A DNA stretch of 64,000 nucleotides from Fulvivirgaceae bacterium JP3-4 (GTDB lineage Bacteria > Bacteroidota > Bacteroidia > Cytophagales > Cyclobacteriaceae), in contig JARKND010000004.1 in assembly GCA_029309925.1 (NCBI GenBank), positions 744,001 to 808,000 on the forward strand, given 5' to 3'. The position numbers and the translations under genes were made by a program. The first letter of the stretch is position 1. The number at the start of each line of letters is the position of its first letter. Shown here in pieces: positions 34,792 to 43,142 of this stretch. A model generated the notes under the pieces. The model did no database searches, was not told where the DNA came from, and saw only the letters and a program-made list of their open reading frames with translations.

Positions 34792-35625
34792 TTACCCGAT
34801 AGCTACCCTCTTAAACTCCGCCACCGTCAACCCCTTCGATACGCTGTCAAGATACTGAGCAACGGTTTTCGAGTTGTCTTTTACGAAAATCTGGTGAAGC
34901 AATGTGCTGTCTTTGTAGAACTTCTGAAGCTTTCCTTGCGCAATCTTGTCGACCATGTTTGCAGGTTTTCCTTCAGCGATGATCTGCGCTTTCGCGATCT
35001 CAAGTTCCTTTTCGATCACGCTCTTGTCGACTGACTTTTCATCAACCGCTACAGGGTTCATGGCAGCGATCTGCATACCAACGTCTTTACCTGCTTCTGT
35101 TACGTCTTTGCCGTTGACACCTTTCAATGAAACGAGAACACCAAGCTTAGAACCAGCGTGGATGTATGCTACAACAGCTTCACCTTTCATGTGAATGTAT
35201 TCGCTGATCTCAATCTTCTCGCCAATCTTACCAACCAGCTCAGTGATCTTCTCTGCGACAGTCAGGTTACCTGCTTTCAGGTTCAACAATTCGTCTTTTG
35301 TAGCAGGCTTGTGAGCAAAAGCAGTTTCAGCGATCAGTTTTCCAAGGCCCTGGAATTCTTCGTTCTTTCCTACGAAGTCAGTTTCGCAGTTCAGCGCAAC
35401 CAATACAGCTTCTTTCTTGTCATCGCTTGTCTTCACAAACACTGAACCTTCCTTTGTCTCTCTGTCAGAGCGGGAAGCAGAAACTTTCTGGCCCTTCTTG
35501 CGAAGGATCTCGATCGCTTTTTCAAAATCTCCATCGGCTTCGGTGAGTGCTTTTTTACAATCCATCATACCTGCACCGGTCATTGTGCGGAGTTTGTTTA
35601 CATCTTGTGCTGAAATAGCTGACAT
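34792..35625 (-). CDS. tsf: Translation elongation factor Ts
   Basis: EF-Ts is the guanine-nucleotide exchange factor for EF-Tu. The 277-residue protein begins AISAQDVNKLRTMTGAGMMDCKKALTEADGDFEKAIEILRKKG, the conserved UBA-like N-domain, followed by the core TDFVGKNEEFQ region and the C-terminal QIFVKDNSKTVAQYLD helix. It is the last gene of the rplM-rpsI-rpsB-tsf group and is followed by a terminator. A heptamer array and a hairpin lie between it and rpsB. Confidence 0.97.
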   Translation of the reverse strand: MSAISAQDVNKLRTMTGAGMMDCKKALTEADGDFEKAIEILRKKGQKVSASRSDRETKEGSVFVKTSDDKKEAVLVALNCETDFVGKNEEFQGLGKLIAETAFAHKPATKDELLNLKAGNLTVAEKITELVGKIGEKIEISEYIHMKGEAVVAYIHAGSKLGVLVSLKGVNGKDVTEAGKDVGMQIAAMNPVAVDEKSVDKSVIEKELEIAKAQIIAEGKPANMVDKIAQGKLQKFYKDSTLLHQIFVKDNSKTVAQYLDSVSKGLTVAEFKRVAIG

Positions 35626-35633
35626 ATCGTGAT

Positions 35634-35674
35634 TTAAAATTTAAGATTTAAGATTTGAGATTTTAAAATTTGGT
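35634..35674. repeat. A/T-rich heptamer array between rpsB and tsf
   Basis: Units such as TAAAATT, TAAGATT, TAAGATT, TGAGATT recur with a 7-base period 10 bp upstream of tsf. The unit resembles that of 33706-33831. Its ends are weakly self-complementary. Confidence 0.6.
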
Positions 35675-35683
35675 CAAAAACAC

Positions 35684-35710
35684 AAAACATCGGCTTGCGA
35701 CCGATGTTTT
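35684..35710 (-). terminator. Hairpin between rpsB and tsf, possible attenuator
   Basis: A perfect 10-bp stem (AAAACATCGG / CCGATGTTTT) has a 7-base loop, followed on the minus strand by GTGTTTTTG. The T-tract is interrupted, so it may only partly stop transcription or be a processing site between rpsB and tsf. Another dyad, TCCCGA/TCGGGA, lies at 35727-35745. Confidence 0.5.
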
Positions 35711-35789
35711 TCGTTGTGTTATTATCCCGACAAGTTATCGGGACCGAATGCCTGCACTTCCTTAAAAGTGCACATCGGCATGTATTCGT

Positions 35790-36560
35790 TTATGAATTCT
35801 CTTCTACCGGCTCGTCAACTCTTCTCTTCTCGTCTTCTTCCTTCTTGTGAGCTGCGTCTTCCTTGTCCTTCTTACGCTCCATCAAACCTTCTTCGATCAC
35901 TTTACCAATGTGCCTGGTAAGGATAGAGATTGATTTGAAAGCATCGTCATTTGCCGGTACAGGGAAATCAACATCTGTAGGATCAGAGTTAGTATCCACA
36001 AGGGCAAATACAGGGATATTCAATTTCTTGGCTTCTGTAACTGCGATGTGCTCGCGCTTCACGTCAATTACAAAAAGAGCAGCAGGAAGTCTGTTCAGGT
36101 CAGCAATACCGCCCAACAATTTCTCAAGCTTTGCTTTTTCCCGGGTGATCATGAGACGCTCGCGCTTTGCCAGGTTTGTGAAAGCTTCATCTTTCATAAG
36201 CTTTTCAATCTGAGAAAGTTTCTTCAGCGACTTACGGATCGTAGCGAAGTTTGTAAGCATACCACCCAACCAACGCTCTGTTACGAACGGCATGTTAAGT
36301 CTCTTTGCCTCTTCAGTTACGATATCTTTCGCCTGCTTCTTCGTAGCAACGAACATGATCTTACGGCCTGAGCGAACAATGTTCTTCAATGCGAACGATG
36401 CTTCCTCAAGTCTTGCAAGAGTTTTGTTAAGATCGATGATGTGGATACCATTGTTTTCCATGAAGATGTACTCGGCCATCTTTGGGTTCCACTTGCGGGT
36501 GAGGTGACCAAAGTGAACACCTGCATCCAACAGATCCTGATATGTTAATTTTTCAGCCAT
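35790..36560 (-). CDS. rpsB: 30S ribosomal protein S2
   Basis: S2 binds the 16S rRNA head/body junction and is needed for S1 recruitment. The 256-residue protein from the ATG at 36560 (MAEKLTYQDLLDAGVHFGH) contains the conserved RKWNPKMAEYIF, MFVATKKQAKDIV, ERWLGGMLTNFATIRKSL and PALFVIDVKREHIAV blocks. A TTG two codons upstream is rejected. The C-terminal tail is rich in Lys/Glu (KKDKEDAAHKKEEDEKRR). Ten base pairs separate it from rpsI. Confidence 0.97.
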   Translation of the reverse strand: MAEKLTYQDLLDAGVHFGHLTRKWNPKMAEYIFMENNGIHIIDLNKTLARLEEASFALKNIVRSGRKIMFVATKKQAKDIVTEEAKRLNMPFVTERWLGGMLTNFATIRKSLKKLSQIEKLMKDEAFTNLAKRERLMITREKAKLEKLLGGIADLNRLPAALFVIDVKREHIAVTEAKKLNIPVFALVDTNSDPTDVDFPVPANDDAFKSISILTRHIGKVIEEGLMERKKDKEDAAHKKEEDEKRRVDEPVEENS

Positions 36561-36570
36561 TTTCAATTGA

Positions 36571-36957
36571 TTAACGCTTGCTAAACTGGAATCTTCTCCT
36601 TGCTTTTCTTCTTCCTGGCTTCTTACGTTCCACCATTCTTGAATCGCGGGTTACGAGGCCTTCCTTGCGCAAAGCGGGTTTGTGTTCTGCGTTGATCTCA
36701 ACCAATGCACGGGCGATACCAAGTCTCACAGCTTCCGCCTGACCTTTGATTCCACCACCTTCAACGTTAACTGTAACATCGTACTGACCATCTGCTTTCA
36801 CAAGGGTCAATGCCTGTCTTACTGTTGTTTGATGAATTTCTGAAAGAAAGTACTCTTTCAAATCACGGTCATTCACCTTGATATCACCCTTACCAGGTTG
36901 TACATACACTCTGGCAACGGATGTTTTTCTTCTACCGATTTTGTTGATGATCTGCAT
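36571..36957 (-). CDS. rpsI: 30S ribosomal protein S9
   Basis: S9 contacts P-site tRNA through its basic C-terminus. The 128-residue protein begins MQIINKIGRRKTSVARVYVQPGKG and ends RKKPGRRKARRRFQFSKR, the canonical S9 ends. It lies 3 bp after rplM, the standard L13-S9 pair. Confidence 0.98.
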   Translation of the reverse strand: MQIINKIGRRKTSVARVYVQPGKGDIKVNDRDLKEYFLSEIHQTTVRQALTLVKADGQYDVTVNVEGGGIKGQAEAVRLGIARALVEINAEHKPALRKEGLVTRDSRMVERKKPGRRKARRRFQFSKR

Positions 36958-36960
36958 TTA

Positions 36961-37404
36961 TCAGAACTTTAATTCTTTTGGTTGTTGTGCTTCATGAGGA
37001 TGTTCTGAACCTGCATACACATGAAGGCTTCTGAACAACTGGTTTCCAAGTCTGTTTTTAGGGAGCATACCGCGAACGGCCCACTCGATCAGACGCTCAG
37101 GGTGCTTTGAACGAAGCTGAGATGGAGTGTGCTCGCGCTGACCGCCATTGTATCCGGAGTGTGTGAAAATTGTGCGGTCTGTCCACTTCTTGCCTGTCAT
37201 CTTTACCTTTTCAGCATTGATAACAATAACATGATCACCACAATCAACGTGCGGTGAGTAGCTTGGCTTGTGCTTTCCACGTATAACCTTAGCGATCTGG
37301 CTGGCCACACGACCCAACACCTGTGCGTTGGCATCCACTATAACCCAGTTTTTCTCAACTGTTGCCTTGTTGGCGTAAGTGGTTTTATAACTGTTATGAT
37401 CCAT
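36961..37404 (-). CDS. rplM: 50S ribosomal protein L13
   Basis: L13 is an early-assembly protein of the large subunit. The 147-residue protein carries NWVIVDANAQVLGRVASQIA, HVDCGDHVIVINAEKVKMTGKKW and GMLPKNRLGNQLFRSLHVYAG. It heads the ribosomal group and has a clear promoter at 37456-37486. Confidence 0.98.
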   Translation of the reverse strand: MDHNSYKTTYANKATVEKNWVIVDANAQVLGRVASQIAKVIRGKHKPSYSPHVDCGDHVIVINAEKVKMTGKKWTDRTIFTHSGYNGGQREHTPSQLRSKHPERLIEWAVRGMLPKNRLGNQLFRSLHVYAGSEHPHEAQQPKELKF

Positions 37405-37455
37405 CTTTTTACTTGAAATTCAATAAAACGCGACCCTTCCTATTAAAAAGGGACA

Positions 37456-37486
37456 CAAAGGTAATTCGACTCTACATTAAATGCAA
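37456..37486 (-). promoter_or_regulatory. Promoter of the rplM-rpsI-rpsB-tsf group
   Basis: On the minus strand, TTG and then 20 bases and then TACCTTTG match the Bacteroidota pattern (-33 TTG, -7 TAnnTTTG). The leader before rplM is about 45 bases. Confidence 0.7.
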
Positions 37487-37525
37487 GCTAGTAGTAGAAA
37501 TTGGCCTTCGAATCATTTTGAATGC

Positions 37526-37560
37526 ACGGGCATTGGGCATTAGGCATTGGGCATTAGGCA
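37526..37560. repeat. Heptamer array upstream of the rplM promoter
   Basis: Units read GGCATTG, GGCATTA, GGCATTG, GGCATTA, GGCAG. This is within the 306-bp gap between rplM and the pseudouridine synthase gene, which otherwise holds only the promoter. A weak inverted echo (AAGCCCAACTGCCTA) lies at 37699-37713, touching the neighbouring gene's stop. Confidence 0.65.
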
Positions 37561-37710
37561 GATTATCAATGTGTTAACGAGTGGACATTCGGTTGGGATT
37601 CTCCAAATAATCCGCGCTTTTTTGCATCCATTGCCTTAAAATGCATGTTTTGGATAATAATTTCCCATGCCTCTGCCAATTGGCTACGCCAACTATTTAA
37701 GCCCAACTGC

Positions 37711-38430
37711 CTACTTGTTTGCCTCTAGTTGTCTCAACAGAGCCTGAAAATCCTTGGGATACGGGGCTTCGACCTTTTGGCGATTTCCGGCAAGGTCATT
37801 GAATTCAAGAGAAAAGGCGTGCAAAGCCATTCGCTTCATAAATGACGCCTCCTCGGTGTCTTTTTTAAGGTTAAACCCTCTTTTAATATCCGATAGCAAG
37901 AACGGCTTTCCACCATAGATCTCATCACCCGTGATGGACGCTTTCAGTGTTGCGAGGTGAATTCTGATCTGGTGCATACGGCCGGTTACAGGGCGACATT
38001 CTACCAGGGTGTGCGCCCGAAACGACTGGATCGTATCAAAATACGTCTGGGCTGGCTTGCCATCGCGTTTGCTGATCTTAACCACGCCATCATCTGCCTT
38101 CAAAATCGGGAGATCTACGAGGACGTTTTGAAAACCGTGAATTCCATCAACCACAGCATGATAGGTTTTCACGACCTGACGATGCTCGAACTGCATGCTC
38201 AAATGCCGGTAGGCGTCCGGATTCTTTGCAATGGCCAATACGCCAGATGTGTCTTTATCCAAACGGTGACAAACCTGCGCATCGCCAGCATAATTCCTCG
38301 CCAGTGCCAGAATATTTATTTTATCATGACGATCCTCCAGGGTAGAGACAAATGGCGGCTTGTTGATCAGCAGGTAATCACTGTCCTCAAACAAAATTCT
38401 GTCTTCAATATTGACTTTAGTCGCCTTCAC
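37711..38430 (-). CDS. RluA-family RNA pseudouridine synthase
   Basis: The enzyme converts uridines in rRNA or tRNA to pseudouridine. The 239-residue protein has the catalytic motif HRLDKDTSGVLAIAK (Asp near residue 59), the LVECRPVTGRMHQIRIHLA block near 140, and the final LHAFSLEF. There is no S4 domain, so it is a short RluA/RluC-like or TruC-like form. The precise target position cannot be told. Confidence 0.9.
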   Translation of the reverse strand: MKATKVNIEDRILFEDSDYLLINKPPFVSTLEDRHDKINILALARNYAGDAQVCHRLDKDTSGVLAIAKNPDAYRHLSMQFEHRQVVKTYHAVVDGIHGFQNVLVDLPILKADDGVVKISKRDGKPAQTYFDTIQSFRAHTLVECRPVTGRMHQIRIHLATLKASITGDEIYGGKPFLLSDIKRGFNLKKDTEEASFMKRMALHAFSLEFNDLAGNRQKVEAPYPKDFQALLRQLEANK

Positions 38431-38461
38431 TGATTATTGATCTTATACCTAATCTAAATCC

Positions 38462-39523
38462 TCACTCTGTCTTTTCCTGCCCATCCGCTTTCTCCGTCTT
38501 CGCCTTAGGCAATTTGAAGCTGAACGAACTTCCCTTACCTGCTTTGCTTTCCACTTCAGCTTTTGTGTGATGGCCTTCAAGAATGTGTTTAACAATCGCA
38601 AGACCGAGTCCGGTTCCGCCTTTCTCGCGGCTGCGACTTTTATCTACCCGGTAGAACCGCTCAAAGATTCGCGGCTGATGTTCCTCCGGAATCCCTTCAC
38701 CAAAATCGGTCACAATAGTAGTGACATTTTTCTTACCGATTTCAAACGAGACAATAACCTCCCCTCCATCATGCGAGTGTTTAATTGCATTTGAAATCAG
38801 ATTCGTCATCACCTGCCCTATTCGCTGCCTGTCGGCATGAACGAGCACCTTGCGGGATTTCGAATCGATGCGACAATTCACGTCCTTCTTGTCTGCTTTC
38901 GTTTCGAACTGTTCAAACACTTCTTCCGTCAGCTGAATCATATCAACGGTATCGAAACGCATTTTGATCTGCCCTGTTTCGATTTGTGACAGGGTGAGAA
39001 GATCCTGAACGAGCATATCGAGTCCATCGAGACTACGTGCCGCCTTTTTCAGGAATTTACTACGAACAGCTTTGTCATTCACAGCGCCATCGAGCAGCGT
39101 GTGCACAAATCCCTGTGCTGCGAAGATCGGTGTCTTGAGCTCATGAGAAACATCGGCAATGAATTCCCTGCGAAAGGCTTCGAGTTTCTTTAGGTCGTCA
39201 ATTTCTTTTTGCTTGAGATCAGCAAAGTCGAAAATTTCCTCGGTGATATTTTTTAGGGGATTGAGTTTGGCTGATTTTGCCTGCGCCACGTTGAGTTCAC
39301 GCTTCTTGAGCTTATCCAAAAGTTTGTAGATCTCTTTTATCTCGCGGAAGATCAGGAATTCGAGAATAACGAAGGTGAGCAGGTACGATACTGAAAAGCT
39401 GATGAAAAACGTTACTGCCAGTGCAGTGGAATTGACGTTTTCAAAAAGCGACAGGAAAAGGGTTGTGATTACCGCGATGCAAACCGCCAGAAGGAGCGCC
39501 AGAGACCGCGAATTGTACAACAT
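38462..39523 (-). CDS. Two-component sensor histidine kinase (PhoR-like)
   Basis: This 353-residue membrane kinase has two hydrophobic segments (about 7-24 and 33-56) with little periplasmic sequence between them. The HisKA phosphoacceptor is His127 (FIADVSHELKTPIFAAQGF), and the HATPase domain contains NLISNAIKHS, VTDFGEGIPEEHQPRIFERF and GTGLGLAIVKHI. Lacking a sensory periplasmic domain, it probably senses membrane state or a partner protein. The response regulator gene lies 51 bp upstream on the same strand. The order RR-HK and the domain set resemble PhoB/PhoR. Confidence 0.93.
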   Translation of the reverse strand: MLYNSRSLALLLAVCIAVITTLFLSLFENVNSTALAVTFFISFSVSYLLTFVILEFLIFREIKEIYKLLDKLKKRELNVAQAKSAKLNPLKNITEEIFDFADLKQKEIDDLKKLEAFRREFIADVSHELKTPIFAAQGFVHTLLDGAVNDKAVRSKFLKKAARSLDGLDMLVQDLLTLSQIETGQIKMRFDTVDMIQLTEEVFEQFETKADKKDVNCRIDSKSRKVLVHADRQRIGQVMTNLISNAIKHSHDGGEVIVSFEIGKKNVTTIVTDFGEGIPEEHQPRIFERFYRVDKSRSREKGGTGLGLAIVKHILEGHHTKAEVESKAGKGSSFSFKLPKAKTEKADGQEKTE

Positions 39524-39537
39524 GCCAACAAATATAC

Positions 39538-39573
39538 ATCCCGGAAACGCATAAATGTGCGTCTCGACCCGGG
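39538..39573 (-). other. Two-part stem between the response regulator and the kinase gene
   Basis: An outer stem TCCCGG/CCGGGA encloses an inner stem ACGCA/TGCGT. It may set the ratio of kinase to regulator by attenuation or processing. Next to it, TATATTTG (39528-39535, minus) matches the -7 box but would give an almost leaderless kinase mRNA. Confidence 0.35.
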
Positions 39574-39574
39574 A

Positions 39575-40264
39575 CTAAACCAAATTAAACTTGTATCCCA
39601 CGCCCTTCACAGTGGCAATATAATCATCGCCAATTTTTTCCCGCACCTTCCTGATGTGTACGTCAACAGTTCGCGCCAGCACATATACATCCGTTCCCCA
39701 GATATTGTGCAGCAGGTCTTCCCGGCTGAATACCTTGTTTGGATTCTGAGCAAGAAAAAACAAGAGTTCAAATTCCTTTTTCGGAAGGTTGATCTCTTTG
39801 TTGCGGAGTTTTATCGTATAGCTGGTGCGGTCGATCATGAGGTCGCCAATGGTAATCAGCGATTGTGGTGCTTCTTTTTTCGAATCCCTGCGAAACAAAG
39901 CACTGATCCGGCTCATCAACGCCCTCGGTTTGATCGGCTTGGTGATGTAATCATCCGCCCCCACATCAAAAGCCGCCACTTCAGAATATTCCTCAGAGCG
40001 GGCAGTGAGAAACACTACAAATGATTTCTGCATTTCCGGGATCTCGCGAATCTGACGGCATGTTTCAACGCCATCCATCTTCGGCATCATGATATCGAGC
40101 AGCACCAGGTCGGGTGTGAACTTTTTGGCAATTTCCACCGCCTTCATTCCGTTTTCCGCTGTCTTCACATCATAGCCACCCTTCTCGAGATTGTATTTGA
40201 GCAATTCGAGAATCGGTTCCTCATCGTCAACAACTAAAACCTTTTGCATCGGCTTGTTTGCCAT
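39575..40264 (-). CDS. OmpR/PhoB-family response regulator
   Basis: The protein is 229 residues. The receiver domain (1-120) has the acidic pair DDEE, phospho-acceptor Asp57 in LVLLDIMMPKMDG, and Lys in DDYITKPIKP. It is followed by a winged-helix domain (about 130-229) with LPKKEFELLFFLAQNPNKVFSREDLL and RTVDVHIRKVREKIGDDYI. It is the partner of the kinase 51 bp downstream. A TAACTTTG promoter box lies at 40281-40288. Confidence 0.95.
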   Translation of the reverse strand: MANKPMQKVLVVDDEEPILELLKYNLEKGGYDVKTAENGMKAVEIAKKFTPDLVLLDIMMPKMDGVETCRQIREIPEMQKSFVVFLTARSEEYSEVAAFDVGADDYITKPIKPRALMSRISALFRRDSKKEAPQSLITIGDLMIDRTSYTIKLRNKEINLPKKEFELLFFLAQNPNKVFSREDLLHNIWGTDVYVLARTVDVHIRKVREKIGDDYIATVKGVGYKFNLV

Positions 40265-40280
40265 AATTTCACGTTTGAGT

Positions 40281-40288
40281 CAAAGTTA
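40281..40288 (-). promoter_or_regulatory. -7 promoter box before the response regulator gene
   Basis: TAACTTTG on the minus strand matches TAnnTTTG, 17 bases before the start codon. No good -33 element is seen. Confidence 0.5.
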
Positions 40289-40398
40289 GCCTGCCCAGCG
40301 GTGGTATAAAAACCGAAAAGATGATCTTAACAATTCCTTAATAAAGGGTTCATACACAAAACACCCGGCAGCTGCAAAGTGTTCAATGTAAACGTTTT

Positions 40399-41439
40399 CT
40401 AAAGGAACGGATGTTTCTCGCTCAGATACCTGATGTATGCTTTGAGGTCTTCATGGAAAGCGTTTTTGTACTCATCCCAGAATGCGTCCTGCTTCGCCTG
40501 ATACCTTCTGAAATTCATAAAAAACGCATTATTGGGAAGCACCTTGGTGTAACGGGCCGAAGGGTTGTTATTGTCAGTGAGTGTGAGCGTGTCAAGGGTT
40601 TGAACGATGTGGCGGATCATGCTTTCCTTACGCGATTTTTTTTCTTCGAGCGGCTGCTCTTCCGTCATGGTGGAATAAAGGCTGTCAAGCGTCTCTGACC
40701 CGCGAAGCATGTGATCGGCAAACTTCAGGTAATCTTCATCTTCGGAAAAATATTGCCTGTATTCCTTCGAACCTGTTCCATACTTAAACGCCAGAAACTT
40801 TTCCGCACCGCGGTCACCGATGAACGTGGCGAGATTTTCATTGAAGTCTATACTGTCTTTTACGAAAATGGTAGCGTGCGACATCTCGTGAATGATCAGG
40901 TTTGCGAGATCCCCCTCTGAACGTTCGAGCATCTTGCTTAGAATGGGATCCGTAAACCATCCGAGCGTGGACCAGCCACCGGGATTCCTGATACTCACAT
41001 CCCATCCCTCTTTGACAAGTTCCTCGCGGAGATCCAGCGCAAGCCTTTTGTCGAAAAAACCTTTATAGGGAACGGAGCCGAGCACGGGAAAATCCCACTC
41101 TTTCGCTTTCAGCCTGAAAGGTTCACTCGCAGTAACCACCCACATGATCTCCTCTCCTTTCTGATCGTAAAGTGTCTTGTAGTTTTTTGTGTCTTTCAAC
41201 CCGAGCGAATCGATCGCGTATTTTCTTACCTCATTAATCAGTACAAGTTTTTGCTTGAGCGAATCGGGAAAATCAGGATTCTCAAGAAATTCTTCTACCG
41301 GTCTTGCGTTCCAGATGATATTCAGCTGACCAGTTCCCTGGCGAATGCCATAAACGACCAGATCCCAGTAAGCGACCGTCAGCACAGCGAGGATCAGAAA
41401 GACCGCAAGGAGAACTCGTTTGATTTTACCTGGCTTCAC
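40399..41439 (-). CDS. Membrane-anchored zinc aminopeptidase-like protein (DUF2265)
   Basis: From the GTG at 41439 the protein is 346 residues. The frame continues upstream to a TTG at 41523, but that extension looks non-coding. One N-terminal membrane segment (IKRVLLAVFLILAVLTVAYW) is followed by a large periplasmic domain. LIIHEMSHATIF near residue 184 is a zinc-binding HExxH motif, with a downstream glutamate in FNENLATFIGDRGAEKFL. The ASEPFRLKAKEWDFPVLGSVPYKGFF and NPGGWSTLGWFTDPIL blocks match the family annotated as putative aminopeptidase. The peptide substrate is unknown. Confidence 0.8.
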   Translation of the reverse strand: MKPGKIKRVLLAVFLILAVLTVAYWDLVVYGIRQGTGQLNIIWNARPVEEFLENPDFPDSLKQKLVLINEVRKYAIDSLGLKDTKNYKTLYDQKGEEIMWVVTASEPFRLKAKEWDFPVLGSVPYKGFFDKRLALDLREELVKEGWDVSIRNPGGWSTLGWFTDPILSKMLERSEGDLANLIIHEMSHATIFVKDSIDFNENLATFIGDRGAEKFLAFKYGTGSKEYRQYFSEDEDYLKFADHMLRGSETLDSLYSTMTEEQPLEEKKSRKESMIRHIVQTLDTLTLTDNNNPSARYTKVLPNNAFFMNFRRYQAKQDAFWDEYKNAFHEDLKAYIRYLSEKHPFL

Positions 41440-41698
41440 GGAGATTGAGATGTCTGAAATTGTAAATAGTAATTCGCAATATACATGTTTAAAAAAATTT
41501 GCGAACCGCGGCTCCGCTGACAACTGTTTGATTGATTTGAAATTACAATGAGCGTCTTAAAGTTTGGAACGATACAAACCCTGAAAACAGTGTCAGCAAT
41601 TGACAAAACTTCGTTATTAATTTGAATTCGAAAAGGACATTTCATTGTTACCTTGCCTGATGCAGGAGCTTTGAGAGAGCCTGGACAGAAAATTGTAA

Positions 41699-41736
41699 AG
41701 CTAAAATTATTAGCTTTAAATACTAATCATATTAGT
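41699..41736 (+). promoter_or_regulatory. Twin CTAA-N5-TTAG dyads before recA
   Basis: CTAA and TTAG half-sites are separated by exactly five bases at 41701-41713 and again at 41723-41735. The centres are 22 bp apart, about two helical turns, and both sit just upstream of the recA -7 box. This arrangement suggests a repressor operator, possibly damage-inducible. The binding protein is unknown. Confidence 0.55.
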
Positions 41737-41744
41737 TTTTATAC

Positions 41745-41752
41745 TATCTTTG
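41745..41752 (+). promoter_or_regulatory. recA promoter -7 box
   Basis: TATCTTTG matches TAnnTTTG, 22 bases before the recA ATG. The region where -33 should lie is occupied by the second dyad and contains no TTG. Confidence 0.6.
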
Positions 41753-41774
41753 AAAAACCTAACAAACGAGCCTC

Positions 41775-42803
41775 ATGAATGACGCAAAAGAAAAATTAAA
41801 GGCACTTCAGCTGACCATCGATAAACTCGAGAAGACCTACGGAAAGGGAACGGTTATGAAGTTGAGTGATGAGAAAGTGCAGGACATTCCTGCCATTCCA
41901 ACAGGCTCGCTTGGACTTGACATCGCACTGGGTATTGGTGGAATTCCGCGCGGTCGCGTTATCGAAATTTATGGTCCGGAATCGTCAGGTAAGACAACGC
42001 TAACGATGCATTGTATCGCGGAAGCACAAAAGCGTGGCGGACTTGCTGCCTTCATCGATGCAGAACACGCATTTGATAAGAGCTACGCGGAAAGACTTGG
42101 AATCGACACGGAAAACCTTCTGATTTCCCAGCCGGACAACGGTGAGCAGGCTCTTGAAATTGCTGATCACCTGATCCGTTCAGGTGCTATCGATATCATT
42201 GTTATCGACTCCGTTGCTGCCCTCGTGCCGAAAGGTGAATTGGAAGGCGAGATGGGAGAAAGCAAGATGGGTCTTCAGGCGCGCTTGATGTCGCAGGCGC
42301 TGAGAAAGCTCACTGGTACGATCAGCAAAACAGGATGCTGCTGTATCTTCATCAACCAGTTGCGTGAAAAAATAGGTGTGATGTTTGGAAACCCTGAAAC
42401 AACAACGGGTGGTAATGCTTTGAAGTTCTACGCATCAGTTCGCCTTGATATCCGGAGAATCGGCCAGATCAAAGAAGCTGCGGATGATATCACCGGTAAC
42501 CGTGTGAAAGTGAAAGTTGTGAAGAACAAAGTTGCTCCTCCATTCAAGGTGGTGGAGTTCGATATCATGTATGGAAAAGGGATTTCGAAATCGGGTGAGA
42601 TCGTTGACCTTGGTGTGGAAGTCGAAGTAATCCAGAAATCAGGTTCATGGTTCTCTTATGCCGGCAACAAACTCGGCCAGGGGCGTGATGCCGTGAAACA
42701 ACTGATCGAAGACAATCCTGAATTAATGGAGGAACTCGAGAAGAAGATCAAGGAAAAGATCGGTGGCGATGTAAAAGTTGCTGTTGCTGAAGAGAAGGAC
42801 TAA
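41775..42803 (+). CDS. recA: Recombinase RecA
   Basis: RecA forms filaments on single-stranded DNA, drives homologous recombination and triggers damage responses. The 342-residue protein has Walker A GPESSGKT at residues 67-74, Walker [12 protein letters not shown] near 140, the L1/L2 loop regions ([23 protein letters not shown] and [22 protein letters not shown]) and the C-terminal domain. Length is normal. It is a stand-alone gene with its own promoter, operator-like dyads and terminator. Confidence 0.99.
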   Translation: MNDAKEKLKALQLTIDKLEKTYGKGTVMKLSDEKVQDIPAIPTGSLGLDIALGIGGIPRGRVIEIYGPESSGKTTLTMHCIAEAQKRGGLAAFIDAEHAFDKSYAERLGIDTENLLISQPDNGEQALEIADHLIRSGAIDIIVIDSVAALVPKGELEGEMGESKMGLQARLMSQALRKLTGTISKTGCCCIFINQLREKIGVMFGNPETTTGGNALKFYASVRLDIRRIGQIKEAADDITGNRVKVKVVKNKVAPPFKVVEFDIMYGKGISKSGEIVDLGVEVEVIQKSGSWFSYAGNKLGQGRDAVKQLIEDNPELMEELEKKIKEKIGGDVKVAVAEEKD

Positions 42804-42828
42804 ATAGTTATACAGGTTTGACAATAGG

Positions 42829-42854
42829 AAGTGAGGACGCGAGTTCTCACTTTT
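42829..42854 (+). terminator. Terminator after recA
   Basis: A 10-pair stem (AAGTGAGGAC / GTTCTCACTT with one G-T pair) is capped by a GCGA tetraloop and followed by TTCGTGTTTT. Confidence 0.65.
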
Positions 42855-42884
42855 CGTGTTTTATGCAGATGCGGTTTAAAGCAC

Positions 42885-43139
42885 CAATAATCAATGATCA
42901 ATGATCAATAATCAATAATCAATAATCAAATAGCATCGCAGCGAACTAGTCGGCATCAAACATCCAAAAATCAAAAAACAAATAGCAAACGAGGTTGCTA
43001 CAAATGAAGAAGAGTATTCAAACTTGAATACTCCCCTTTGATTTTTGTTTTTTGATCTTTTGAAATTTCTCATCTTAGGTGAACCCCGGATGTTCCGGTA
43101 GTCATAACACGCTTTGATAATTGATAATTAATCATTGTA
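42885..43139. repeat. Nested inverted arrays and hairpins filling the recA-permease gap
   Basis: The 339-bp gap contains an outer pair of heptamer arrays: AATGATC/AATAATC units at 42885-42932 and TGATAAT, TGATAAT, TAATCAT at 43110-43139. Inside is an inner pair of A-rich and T-rich blocks (42962-42984 and 43036-43063). At the centre is a perfect 10-bp hairpin (GAGTATTCAA / TTGAATACTC, 43012-43033). All three pairs are inverted, giving a concentric fold. No coding sequence is seen. Confidence 0.7.
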
Positions 43140-43142
43140 GCA

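Noticed and set aside
41440-41645. Small minus-strand frame upstream of the aminopeptidase gene
   Set aside because: It lacks a ribosome site, has no recognisable motif and overlaps the probable 5' region of the aminopeptidase gene in another frame.
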